In this document: positions 35,519 to 44,306 of the stretch, piece by piece | Layout of the letters: each line of letters opens with the position of its first letter | Numbering within the stretch: position 1 is the first letter of the stretch | From: an uncultured Draconibacterium sp. | Lineage (GTDB): Bacteria; Bacteroidota; Bacteroidia; Bacteroidales; Prolixibacteraceae | NCBI RefSeq assembly: GCF_913060805.1 | Contig: NZ_CAJXTC010000002.1 | Location: forward strand, 62,001-126,000 | Length of the DNA stretch: 64,000 nt | Direction of reading: 5' to 3' | Position numbers and translations under genes: made by a program | The notes under the pieces: generated by a model | Databases searched by the model: none | What the model was told of the DNA's origin: nothing | What the model saw: the letters and a program-made list of their open reading frames with translations, nothing else

Positions 35519-38500
35519 TTAGCTCTGTTTCTTTTTCTGTGCTGTTACCTCTTTTGCTTCGCGTTTCTTTTCATACCCGGCAATTTTTCCGATAAATACG
35601 AATAACATGGGGTAGAAGAAAACTCCGAGTAGAGTCGCCAAACTCATTCCTCCAAGTAGTGCCAGTCCCATAACTTTACGTGCTTCAGCACCTGAACCGG
35701 ATGCAACTACCAATGGGAAAATTCCCAGAATAAAAGAAAAGGCAGTCATAAGAATTGGACGGAAACGTGAGCGGGCAGCTTCAATAGCCGCATCAAACAG
35801 GCTCTTTCCTTTATCAAATTCTTCTTTTGCAAACTCAACGATAAGAATCGCGTTTTTTGCAGCCATACCAATCAGCATTACAAAACTTACCTGCGCAAAA
35901 ATGTTGTTCTCGAAAGTAGGACTTCCCAGGCGGCCTAACCATAGTGCGAACAAAGCACCAAAAATGGCAAATGGTGTTCCCAGCAAAATACTGAATGGTA
36001 ACGACCAACTTTCGTATTGTGCAGATAAGATCAGGAATACAAAAAGCAAGGAGAAGATCATGATAACTCCCAGCGATCCGGAAGCTTGTTTTTCCTGGTA
36101 CGACATGGCATTCCATTGGTAGCCCATGTCGGCAGGCAGCACTTCAGCTGCAACTTCTTCCAGCGCTTTCATTGCCTGTGCTGATGTATAACCTTGTGCA
36201 GGAGCACCGGTAACTTCCACCGCACGATATAAATTGAAACGGTTGGTGTATTCCGGCCCCGAAATTGGTTCAACTGTGGCGAGGGTAGCCAGAGGAACCA
36301 TATCTCCGTTATTGTTTTTTATAAAGAAACTGTTTATGTCTTTCTCTGATACACGGTACTCGTGTTCGGCCTGAATGTATGTTTTATATAGTCGTCCGAA
36401 GCGGGTAAAGTCGTTTACATAGGCTCCACCCATAAATGCTCCAACTGTGGTATATAAATCGTTGAGCGAAACGCCCATTTTGAGTGCTTTTTCTTTATCG
36501 ATATTTAAATAACGTTGCGGAACGTTAGCCTGAAAAGTGGTAAACGCATTTGCAATCTCTTCACGGGCATTGGCGGCTTGCATAAACAAGGCAGCATTTT
36601 GGGCCAGGTAATCAGGCGTGTTTCCGCCTCGGTCTTGTAGCATGATGCTAAAACCTGATCCGTTCCCTAAGCCAGGAATGGCAGGAGGACCAAAAGCAAA
36701 AACTTGTGCAGCATTTATTTCTGTGGCCAGTCGAATGTTGATCTCGCGTATAAGTTCAGCGGCTGTTTTTTCACGTTCATCCCAATTACGAAGAGCAACG
36801 AACATAAAACCGGTGTTTGTTGCCATTGCTCCTGATAACATACTAAATCCTGTAGCATTTGTAACATATTCAACTTCCGGATATTCTTCCAGAATACCTT
36901 CAATCTTTTTTGCAACAACATCCGAACGTTGCAGTGATGCAGCATCGGGCAATTGCATGTTAATAAAGAGGTAACCCATATCTTCTGCCGGAATAAAACC
37001 ACCCGGAACCAATTTCCCGAAAACGGCCATTCCTACGGTAATTACCAAAATGAAAACAACACCACGTTTGAGCTTTCGGGTGAAGATATTTGTGAGCTTC
37101 ATGTAACCTTCGGTTGATTTGCCCATCCATTTGTTGAACTTACCAAAAAACCATCCCAATGGACCTTTATAAGGTTTTGGTTCTTTTAGTAACAGTGATG
37201 CCAGGGCGGGACTCAGCGTAAGTGCGTTAACCGAAGAAACAATTACCGAAACCACGATCGTAATCGCAAACTGCTGATATAATCGTCCTGTAATTCCGGC
37301 CATACCTGCAACCGGAATAAACACAGCTACCAAAACTAGCGTGGTTGCCACAACCGGTGCCGATACTTTTCGCATGGCATCGAGTGTTGCTTCTTTTGTC
37401 TCCATACCGTTTGCAATATTCACCTGAACGGCTTCAACAACAACAATGGCATCGTCAACCACAATACCGATGGCAAGCACCAATCCCAGCAATGATAATA
37501 CATTAATCGTAAAACCCAGGAGTGGAAAGAAAATAAAGGCTCCAACCAAGGAAACGGGAATTGCAATTGTAGGAATAAGTGTTGCCCTCCAATCCTGAAT
37601 GAAGATAAACACCACAAGAATTACCAGAATCAATGCAATGATCAAGGTTTCTACAATATCATTTATACCTGCAGTAATTGCTGCGGTGGTATCCAACGAA
37701 ATGTCATATTTTATTCCTTCAGGAAATGAACCTGAAAGCCGTTCAATTTCTTCACGAATCTGACTAGCCAGTTCAGTAGCATTCGAGCCCGGTGCCTGGT
37801 AAAGTGCGATTATTGAACAGGCCTCGCCATTCATTCGGGTAAAGGCGCTGTAGGTTTCTACACCTAAAGTAATCTCTGCAATATCTCTCAGTCGTACCTG
37901 CGATCCGTCGGACTGTGTACGAACTACGATCTCTCCAAATTCCTCAGGCGAGTTAAAACGCTCAGGCATACGAACGGTGTAAGTAAATTCTGTTCCCGGA
38001 GGAGATGGTTCTGCTCCGAATTTACCTCCCGGAACAACCGCATTTTGTTGGTTGATCGCATTTAATATTTCAGGAATTGTGAGTTCCATAGCTGCCAAAC
38101 GGTCGGGTTTTACCCAAATACGCATGGAATAATCCGAGGCTCCGATTACATTTACACGCCCGATTCCTTTAATGCGCGCCAGCTGGTCTTTAATATTTAT
38201 CAATCCGTAGTTTCCCAGAAAATCCTGGTCGTAACGACCATCAGAAGTCAATGCAATCAACATTAAAACATTGGGTAGTGACTTCTCAGTGGTAACACCA
38301 AGTTTTTTTACCGATTCCGGAAGTTTCGCCGATGCAGCCGATACACGATTCTGTGCCAATACCGTGTTCATATCCGGATCGGTTCCCACATCAAACGAAA
38401 TCTGAATGTTCATGGTTCCGTCGTTCGCATTGGTCGATTTCATGTAAATCATGTTATCAACACCGTTAATTTGCTGCTCTAACGGAGTAGCCATCGATTC

Positions 38501-38686
38501 TTCAACAGTAAGCGCGTTGGCTCCGGTGTACGATCCACGAACCTGAACGATAGGAGGAGTGAGGTTCGGATATTGCTCAATTGGTAAACCACTGAGCATT
38601 ACAAAGCCGACGATAACAATTACAATGGCGATTACCATTGCAACTATTGGCCGGTGTACAAAGAAATTTCCTTTATTATCTGACAT
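35519..38686 (-). CDS. RND efflux transporter permease, AcrB/HAE1 family
   Basis: 1055 residues, the usual length. Proton-driven inner-membrane pump exporting drugs, detergents or lipids. The start FFVHRPIVAMVIAIVIVIVGFVML, SYTGANALTVEESMATPLEQQINGVDNMIYM, GRVNVIGASDYSMRIWV and the helix-4 proton relay (GLVLAIGIVVDDAIVVVEAV, two Asp) are present, as is the second-half FVMLIGMAAKNAILIVEFA with its Lys. The HAE1 pattern argues for organic substrates, not heavy metals. No regulator gene adjoins the operon, so control is unknown. Confidence 0.96.
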   Translation of the reverse strand: MSDNKGNFFVHRPIVAMVIAIVIVIVGFVMLSGLPIEQYPNLTPPIVQVRGSYTGANALTVEESMATPLEQQINGVDNMIYMKSTNANDGTMNIQISFDVGTDPDMNTVLAQNRVSAASAKLPESVKKLGVTTEKSLPNVLMLIALTSDGRYDQDFLGNYGLINIKDQLARIKGIGRVNVIGASDYSMRIWVKPDRLAAMELTIPEILNAINQQNAVVPGGKFGAEPSPPGTEFTYTVRMPERFNSPEEFGEIVVRTQSDGSQVRLRDIAEITLGVETYSAFTRMNGEACSIIALYQAPGSNATELASQIREEIERLSGSFPEGIKYDISLDTTAAITAGINDIVETLIIALILVILVVFIFIQDWRATLIPTIAIPVSLVGAFIFFPLLGFTINVLSLLGLVLAIGIVVDDAIVVVEAVQVNIANGMETKEATLDAMRKVSAPVVATTLVLVAVFIPVAGMAGITGRLYQQFAITIVVSVIVSSVNALTLSPALASLLLKEPKPYKGPLGWFFGKFNKWMGKSTEGYMKLTNIFTRKLKRGVVFILVITVGMAVFGKLVPGGFIPAEDMGYLFINMQLPDAASLQRSDVVAKKIEGILEEYPEVEYVTNATGFSMLSGAMATNTGFMFVALRNWDEREKTAAELIREINIRLATEINAAQVFAFGPPAIPGLGNGSGFSIMLQDRGGNTPDYLAQNAALFMQAANAREEIANAFTTFQANVPQRYLNIDKEKALKMGVSLNDLYTTVGAFMGGAYVNDFTRFGRLYKTYIQAEHEYRVSEKDINSFFIKNNNGDMVPLATLATVEPISGPEYTNRFNLYRAVEVTGAPAQGYTSAQAMKALEEVAAEVLPADMGYQWNAMSYQEKQASGSLGVIMIFSLLFVFLILSAQYESWSLPFSILLGTPFAIFGALFALWLGRLGSPTFENNIFAQVSFVMLIGMAAKNAILIVEFAKEEFDKGKSLFDAAIEAARSRFRPILMTAFSFILGIFPLVVASGSGAEARKVMGLALLGGMSLATLLGVFFYPMLFVFIGKIAGYEKKREAKEVTAQKKKQS

Positions 38687-38695
38687 AGCTGTGGT

Positions 38696-39829
38696 TTAAA
38701 GATTTGCGAACTGACTTTTAAATTCAACTGTTTCAGCCACAACCGGCATTCCATTCCGTACCTTCTGAAGACCTTCAATCAGTACTTTGTCGCCGGGTTT
38801 CAGTCCTTCTTTTATGAGCCACATATCGCCAACTTTACCACCCGAAACAATTTGTCTTGTCTCAATTTTATTATCGCTGTTAACAATAAACACTGAATAT
38901 TGTCCCTGCAGTTCTTTCACACATTTTTGAGGAATCACTATCGCATTTTGATGTCGTAATGGAATTCGAACTTTTGCATATTGTCCCGGCCGAATAAGCA
39001 AATCAGGATTAGGGAAGCGTGTTTGAATAAGAATGGTTCCGGTTTTACTGTCAACTCCACGGTCGATAAAATTTATCGCCCCTTTATATTTGTGAATCGA
39101 ATTATCAGCTAAAACCAATTCCAGAACGTTTGAATGTTCTTCGCTTTCCTGATACAATTGTTCGGTACCGCCTAAATAATTTACCACTTGCAAATACTGG
39201 TTCTCGGGCAAGAAAAAATCTACGTGAATTACATCAGTTTTCGATACTGTATTTAGTACTACCAGTGGCGCTTGCCCAACTAAATCACCTACTCTGGCAA
39301 TCGATTTGCCAATTATCCCATTAATTGGCGAATAAACTTTTGTATATCCCAGTTGAATTTGAGCAATTTCAAGATTTGCTTCAGCCGCTTTTACCTGCGA
39401 TTCTGCCGCTTCAAATTGTACCTGTGCGCCATCAAGATCGGCCTGACTAACCGCATTGCTTTCTGCCAAAGGTTTATAGCGGTTTAAATCGCTTTGTGCT
39501 TTAGCGAATTGCGATTTTGCTTCGGCCAACTGACTTTGTTTCGCCGCCACTTCTGCCTCATACGGTTGCGCATCGATTGTGTACAACAATTGACCTTTTT
39601 TTACCGGAAGTCCTTCGCTAAAATGAATGCCTTCAAGAAATCCCGCTACCCGGGCTCTTATGGAAATGTCCTGGTAGCCGTAAACCTGACCTACAAAATC
39701 AACTTTTTCAACAACATCTTTTTGAACAACATCAACTACTTTAACTTGTAGTGAAGGTGCCTGGCTTTGCTGCTTTTGTGCACATGAAACGAGCAAAGTT
39801 GCTGCAATCACAATCAATAAAATTTTCAT
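38696..39829 (-). CDS. RND efflux periplasmic adaptor (membrane fusion protein)
   Basis: 377 residues. A lipobox near LLVSCAQK anchors the N-terminus. The order is that of AcrA/MexA: a lipoyl half (VDFVGQVYGYQDISIRARVAGFLEGIHFSEGLPVKKGQLLYTID), an alpha-helical hairpin (QSQLAEAKSQFAKAQSDLNRYKPLAE ... QVKAAEANLEIAQIQL), the second lipoyl half (TKVYSPINGIIGKSIARVGDLVG) and a beta-barrel/MP domain. It joins the pump to the outer channel. It is the first gene of the operon; the 260 bases upstream hold no regulator. Confidence 0.94.
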   Translation of the reverse strand: MKILLIVIAATLLVSCAQKQQSQAPSLQVKVVDVVQKDVVEKVDFVGQVYGYQDISIRARVAGFLEGIHFSEGLPVKKGQLLYTIDAQPYEAEVAAKQSQLAEAKSQFAKAQSDLNRYKPLAESNAVSQADLDGAQVQFEAAESQVKAAEANLEIAQIQLGYTKVYSPINGIIGKSIARVGDLVGQAPLVVLNTVSKTDVIHVDFFLPENQYLQVVNYLGGTEQLYQESEEHSNVLELVLADNSIHKYKGAINFIDRGVDSKTGTILIQTRFPNPDLLIRPGQYAKVRIPLRHQNAIVIPQKCVKELQGQYSVFIVNSDNKIETRQIVSGGKVGDMWLIKEGLKPGDKVLIEGLQKVRNGMPVVAETVEFKSQFANL

Positions 39830-40036
39830 AAAAATGGTTTTAGATAATAGTTTGCTTACAAGTTAAAACATTTCTGGTTATTATGGTTAAGTAATATCTT
39901 GGAATTTTTATTGATGGATGATTCTCATTAGCTTAAAATAGTCGGCGGAAATATAATCCGGTATTCTTCTTATGTAGCGTTGATGTTATCGATGCTGCGT
40001 TTTAATCATTGTCAGGCATTGTTCGATTAAAGGCAT

Positions 40037-40071
40037 AAAAAAAGGTTTCTGACAGTTCAGAAACCTTTTTC
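40037..40071 (-). terminator. Intrinsic terminator of the DPP-IV gene
   Basis: On the minus strand AAAAAGGTTTCTGA pairs with TCAGAAACCTTTTT, followed by a T-run. It is 20 bases after the stop of the minus-strand peptidase gene. Confidence 0.88.
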
Positions 40072-40090
40072 GTAAATGGATTACAGATAT

Positions 40091-42295
40091 TTATTTATCC
40101 ATCAATTTATCTTTCAGAAAATTCACCATTTTAGTGTACAAGTGCATACTTGTGTTGCCACCGCGAATTCCGTGGTTACGATTGGTGTACATTGCCATAT
40201 CGAACTGCACGCCTGCCTGCACCATTTTCTCCGTCATTTCATAGGTGTTTTGTGCGTGCACATTGTCGTCGGCAGTTCCGTGTACAATTAATAAATGTCC
40301 TTTTATATCTCCTGCGTGAGAAAGCGGCGAATTATCGTCGTAACCTTCCGGGTTTTCCTCCGGAGTGCGCATGAAACGCTCAGTGTAAACCGTGTCGTAA
40401 AAACGCCAGCTGGTTACCGGAGCAACTGCAATACCGGCTTTAAACAGATCGCCACCTTTTTCAAGTGTTAGCAGGGTCATAAATCCACCGTAGCTCCATC
40501 CGAAAATCGAAATATTTTCAGTGTCAACATAGGGCAGGGTGGTTAAATATTTTGCTGCTTCCACCTGGTCGTCCGATTCGTATTTTCCCAGTTGCATGTA
40601 GGTAACTTTCCGGAACTCTTCGCCACGGGCACCTGTTCCGCGGCCATCGACACAAACCACCAGAAAACCTTCCTGTGCAAGGTATTCGTTCCAACTTACG
40701 CCTCCCCACGAGTCGGTAACACTTTGCGAATTCGGACCACTGTATTGTGTCATAAAAACAGGGTATCTTTTCGATGCATCGAAATCGTTTGGTTTTAACA
40801 TCCAGCCATTCAGCTCAACTCCTTCAGAAGTCGTAAAAGTGAAAAATTCCTTTTGTGGAATTTGCATGCTTTTAATAGTATTTTTCAATACCGTATTGTC
40901 TTGCAGAAAGCGTATTTGTTCGCCCTTTTTATTGTCGTGCAAAGTAATGTAATTCGGCACTTTTGCACTGCTGTAATAATTAATGTAGTATTTGAAATTA
41001 GTACTAAAAACAGCGCGGTTTGTACCTTCCAGTGTCGATAGTTTTCCTTGTTCTTCTTTATCCTGGCTAACGTAATAAACCTCGCGGCGCAAAGGCGATT
41101 CGGCCGCAGCCTGGTAGTAGTAAAGTTCTTTGTCGGCATCGTAGCCATAAAAATCGGTTACATCATAATCGCCTTCGGTAAGTTTGGCAATTTCAAAACC
41201 TTGTTTGTCGTATAAATACAAATGCGACCAACCATCGCGCTCGCTTTGTACGACAAAATTTCCATCCTCAAGATAGGTAAATGCATCCAGGAAATTCTCA
41301 GCAATGTAACGGTCGTTCTTTTCGGTTAGGAAATTTCGTGTGTCGCCGGTAAACGGATTGGCGTATAAAATATCGATTTGGTTTTGATGACGATTTAAAC
41401 GCATTACAACCAATTCGTTGTCATCGGGTGTCCATTTTAAGCGCGGAACGTAAATATCTGTCTTTTCGCCAATATCAACTTTAATGGCAATTTTTGTTTT
41501 CACTTCGTACGAATAAACCTCAACTTTAGAGTTGGCCTCCCCGGCTTTCGGGTATTTAAAAGTGTATTCTCCCGGATACAATTTATTGTCGCTAAGCGTT
41601 GGTGCTGCTCCGGCATACATTGGCATTGAAAATTCCGGCACTTCAGTTTCGTCGAATCGAATGTAGGCCAGAAATTTACTGTCGGGCGACCACCAAAAAG
41701 CTTTGTTAAAACCAAATTCTTCTTCATAAACCCAGTCGGGAGCTCCGTTTATAATCTCGTTAAATTTTCCATCGCTAGTTGCTTGATGTGTGCTGCCAAA
41801 TCGTAAATTCTTGATAAAAATATTATTGTCGCGTACATAGGCTATGTAATTGCCATCGGGTGAAAAAGTTGCCAGTTGCTGTGCTCCTTTATCTGAAAGT
41901 TGGGTTAGCTCTTCGGTAACCGAATTCCATACATAAAACTCTGCCGTATATGAGCGGCGGTAAATCGGCTTGCGTTCGGTTGTCAGCAATATTTTGGTTT
42001 CGTCATCACTGAATTCGTATGCCGAGAATGCCGAAATGGGGGCATCTTTTACTTTGGTAATATCAAAAAGCACTTCAACTTCTTCGCCCGTTTGATAGCT
42101 GTATTTTACAATTTGGGTTTGTTGCTCCATTGTAGTGTAATGGATTCCGTCGTTCATCGAACGCAGTCCGTAAACCGACTGTGCCCGAAAAGTACCTTTT
42201 TGTAAAATGTCTTCTAGTGTAATTTTTTGCGTCTGTTGCGCTTGTACCGTAAAAACGGTTAAAAATGTGACCAATAAAATAAGCAGTTTCTTCAT
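40091..42295 (-). CDS. S9 family peptidase, dipeptidyl peptidase IV type
   Basis: 734 residues with a signal peptide (ending VQAQ). DPP-IV removes X-Pro or X-Ala dipeptides from peptides. The N-terminal half is an eight-bladed propeller with the substrate-anchoring DWVYEEE (residues 187-193, the double-Glu motif). The C-terminal alpha/beta hydrolase has the nucleophile Ser601 in GWSYGGF, Asp677 in HGTADDNVH and His708 in NRNHGI. It should act in the periplasm, using peptides released by the extracellular proteases. Single gene with a consensus promoter and a terminator. Confidence 0.95.
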   Translation of the reverse strand: MKKLLILLVTFLTVFTVQAQQTQKITLEDILQKGTFRAQSVYGLRSMNDGIHYTTMEQQTQIVKYSYQTGEEVEVLFDITKVKDAPISAFSAYEFSDDETKILLTTERKPIYRRSYTAEFYVWNSVTEELTQLSDKGAQQLATFSPDGNYIAYVRDNNIFIKNLRFGSTHQATSDGKFNEIINGAPDWVYEEEFGFNKAFWWSPDSKFLAYIRFDETEVPEFSMPMYAGAAPTLSDNKLYPGEYTFKYPKAGEANSKVEVYSYEVKTKIAIKVDIGEKTDIYVPRLKWTPDDNELVVMRLNRHQNQIDILYANPFTGDTRNFLTEKNDRYIAENFLDAFTYLEDGNFVVQSERDGWSHLYLYDKQGFEIAKLTEGDYDVTDFYGYDADKELYYYQAAAESPLRREVYYVSQDKEEQGKLSTLEGTNRAVFSTNFKYYINYYSSAKVPNYITLHDNKKGEQIRFLQDNTVLKNTIKSMQIPQKEFFTFTTSEGVELNGWMLKPNDFDASKRYPVFMTQYSGPNSQSVTDSWGGVSWNEYLAQEGFLVVCVDGRGTGARGEEFRKVTYMQLGKYESDDQVEAAKYLTTLPYVDTENISIFGWSYGGFMTLLTLEKGGDLFKAGIAVAPVTSWRFYDTVYTERFMRTPEENPEGYDDNSPLSHAGDIKGHLLIVHGTADDNVHAQNTYEMTEKMVQAGVQFDMAMYTNRNHGIRGGNTSMHLYTKMVNFLKDKLMDK

Positions 42296-42317
42296 GTTAT
42301 CTCTTTTGTATGGTGAA

Positions 42318-42349
42318 CAAAAATAGAAAAATGTTCATCCAATGCTCAA
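42318..42349 (-). promoter_or_regulatory. Promoter of the DPP-IV gene
   Basis: On the minus strand TTG (42349-42347), 21 bases, TATTTTTG (42325-42318); spacing is at the long end of the Bacteroidota range. Confidence 0.5.
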
Positions 42350-42408
42350 TGACTTTTAAAGAATATCAGAAATTAAAAAGCTCGTCTCGGTGCGGCGCGA
42401 AGAAATAC

Positions 42409-42530
42409 ATTGGTCAATTTGGTTCGCGCTGCTCGTAAACATAAAAATCGATGGTCAATTTCCTTGTCGCCGTAAGGAAATATAAAAATTCATGGTTAAT
42501 TTCCTTGTCGCCGCTCAGTAACATCAACTT
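42409..42530. repeat. 41-base imperfect tandem repeat, about three copies
   Basis: Copies align from TGGTCAATTT at 42411 and 42452 and TGGTTAATTT at 42493, exactly 41 bases apart. Copies 2 and 3 share AATTTCCTTGTCGCCG; copy 1 is more diverged (GGTTCGCGCTGCTCGTAA). Copy 2 also contains the palindrome TTTCCTT-GTCGCCGT-AAGGAAA (42459-42480). Confidence 0.65.
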
Positions 42531-42546
42531 TTACGATGATATTGGA

Positions 42547-42596
42547 TAAAAAAAAGGATGCGATCCTTGTAGCTGTCAGTTACGGATGCATCCTTC
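42547..42596 (-). terminator. Terminator of the chorismate-mutase/aldolase operon
   Basis: AAGGATGC (42554-42561) pairs with GCATCCTT (42588-42595), extended by ATCC/GGAT and GTA/TAC inside. On the minus strand it is followed by a run of T (A-run at 42548-42555). It lies 25 bases past the aldolase stop. Confidence 0.85.
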
Positions 42597-42619
42597 TTCG
42601 CTTTAATCCAAATATATTT

Positions 42620-43570
42620 CTATTCCAAAAGTTCGTAATCGTGCATTTCTTTCATAAACGAAACAAAGTCATCTTTCTTTTCCGAATCCATCCATTGCAT
42701 GGCGCTTCGTGGATGTTCGTTTAAGGCTCCGGTAATCAGGTAAGGAATGTGGTAGCCCCAGTCGATTTTTTCCTGCCATGGTTTTACATGTGTTTGAATC
42801 GCTTCAAGCAACGGAAGCAATCGGTATTTTGGGTTTTTTAGGAATGCGATGAGAATTTCGATAGGGCAGTTTCCGGCACCGCGTCCCATTCCAAGAAGTG
42901 TGGCATCAAGCATGGTAACGCCGTTAATCAGCGATGTAACGGTGTTCGACATAGCCAGTTGCATATTGTTGTGCGCATGAATTCCTAACTCTTTTCCGGG
43001 CAGTGCAGCAGCATATTTTTTTGCCAGATTCTGAATACTTTCGCAGTACAAACTACCAAAACTATCAACCACATAAATAATCGGTACGCGAGATTTCGCA
43101 AGGTCGGCCAACGCTTCGTCCAGATCGGATTCATTTACTTTCGATACAGCCATAAGGTTAATGGTAACTTCGTAACCTTTGTCCATACAATGTTCGGCCA
43201 GCCAAATGGCTTTGTCAACCTGGTGACAGTAACAGGCAACGCGCATCATGTCGATCAGGCTTTCGTTTGCCGGCGGAATATCTTCCGGAGCAATCCGGCC
43301 AATATCGGCCATTGCCGAAAGTTTTAGGTTGGTGTCGTTATCGCCAATAACACGACGCAGATCTTTGTCGTCGCAAAATTTCCACGGACCAACTTCGTCT
43401 CTCGAAAAAGCCGATTCGCTGCTTTTGTAGCCAATTTCCATGTAATCAACACCGGCCTCAACACAGCCTTTATAAACACCACGCACGAAATCGTCGCTAA
43501 ACTGCCACTTGTTCATCAGCCCGCCGTCGCGAACTGTACAATCCATTACTTTTATATCTGCTTTATACAT
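42620..43570 (-). CDS. DRE-TIM metallolyase (4-hydroxy-2-oxovalerate aldolase-like)
   Basis: 316 residues, a TIM-barrel of the HMG-CoA lyase/HOA aldolase superfamily. The metal/DR motif at the N-terminus is MDCTVRDGG, with IGYKSSESAFSRDEV following, and the second metal site is GIHAHNNMQLA; ATLLGMGRGAGNCPIE closes the barrel. It should cleave or condense a 2-oxo acid. It is not the usual dmpG (no acylating aldehyde dehydrogenase partner). Its only neighbour is the chorismate mutase gene 2 bases upstream, so the substrate may be a product of that step; this is inference. Confidence 0.82.
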   Translation of the reverse strand: MYKADIKVMDCTVRDGGLMNKWQFSDDFVRGVYKGCVEAGVDYMEIGYKSSESAFSRDEVGPWKFCDDKDLRRVIGDNDTNLKLSAMADIGRIAPEDIPPANESLIDMMRVACYCHQVDKAIWLAEHCMDKGYEVTINLMAVSKVNESDLDEALADLAKSRVPIIYVVDSFGSLYCESIQNLAKKYAAALPGKELGIHAHNNMQLAMSNTVTSLINGVTMLDATLLGMGRGAGNCPIEILIAFLKNPKYRLLPLLEAIQTHVKPWQEKIDWGYHIPYLITGALNEHPRSAMQWMDSEKKDDFVSFMKEMHDYELLE

Positions 43571-43572
43571 TG

Positions 43573-43878
43573 CTAGCTGTTTTTCAATTTTAATAAATCC
43601 ATTTCGTGGTTAATGTTACTCTCCACCAAAAGCGTGTAAATCTGCTCAAAAACGTTGGCATTCAGTCCTTTCGATTCTGCCCAATCTCTGCGCTGTTGAA
43701 TCACTGCATCTTTCCGTTCCTGTGCAATAATTGCGTCTTTATCGTTTTTAAAGCGAACAACGGCTTCCACATATTTATGCCGCTCGGCAAAAAGTAAAAT
43801 GATATGTTCATCAATTTTGTCAATCTCAGTTCTAAGTTCTTCCAGCGATTGACAATCTTCCGGATCTTTAAACCCCAT
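43573..43878 (-). CDS. Chorismate mutase type II / PchB-like isochorismate-pyruvate lyase
   Basis: 101 residues, the length of PchB. The AroQ fold is visible: LRTEIDKIDEHIILLFAERHKYVEAVVRFK, then ERKDAVIQQRR and WAESKGLNANVFEQIYTLLVE. Active-site residues of the family are present (Arg in ELRTEID, Arg and Lys of the middle helices). The N-terminal PEDCQSLEELR and WAESKGL motifs are closer to PchB, which makes salicylate from isochorismate, than to P-protein chorismate mutases. No isochorismate synthase is visible. It overlaps in operon with the aldolase. Confidence 0.82.
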   Translation of the reverse strand: MGFKDPEDCQSLEELRTEIDKIDEHIILLFAERHKYVEAVVRFKNDKDAIIAQERKDAVIQQRRDWAESKGLNANVFEQIYTLLVESNINHEMDLLKLKNS

Positions 43879-44306
43879 ATTTCAAAAAATTATAATCTAT
43901 CGATTTTTATTGCTGTCTGCCACAAAGAAATCAATAAAATGCCTACAATTCCATTAATGTATAATTAAAAATGCTCATTTAGTATTAATTTAAACAGGTT
44001 CTTGATAGAAATGTTGCAAATTGAAAGTTGCTTTCGACGTTGAATAACATTCGATAGTAGGTCACAACTTTTAGTTAATCTGGCATTTAACAGCCGAGTG
44101 TTGAAAAAACGTTACAATTGCCTAACATGCAGGGGCTCGATTCTTTCTAGTATCAATGTATTGATTATCTTTGCCGCGCAAAAGTAATTTAGGTTTGCAG
44201 AGGAAGATTTTTAATATGAAAACTTCTGACTGTATTTGAATTACACGATTAAAAATAACAGATAGATTTCAATAGCAATTTTGAGACAAAAAATAGTAAC
44301 AGTAAA
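43879..44306. other. Long intergenic region upstream of thrS
   Basis: 428 bases between divergent operons. A -7 match TATCTTTG stands at 44166-44173, with only a weak TTC at the -33 position; it would give a 5' leader of about 130 bases for thrS. I see no T-box, no leader peptide with Thr codons and no clear terminator. Confidence 0.5.

Larger units (their letters stand above)
42296..42619. other. Intergenic region upstream of DPP-IV, with tandem repeats and a terminator
   Basis: 324 bases without a gene. It holds the DPP-IV promoter, about three 41-base imperfect repeats (42409-42530) and the terminator of the aldolase operon. Remaining sequence is unremarkable. Confidence 0.6.

Noticed and set aside
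43879-44306. T-box or threonine leader upstream of thrS
   Set aside because: No T-box core, no run of Thr codons in a small frame and no terminator hairpin could be found in the 428 bases.
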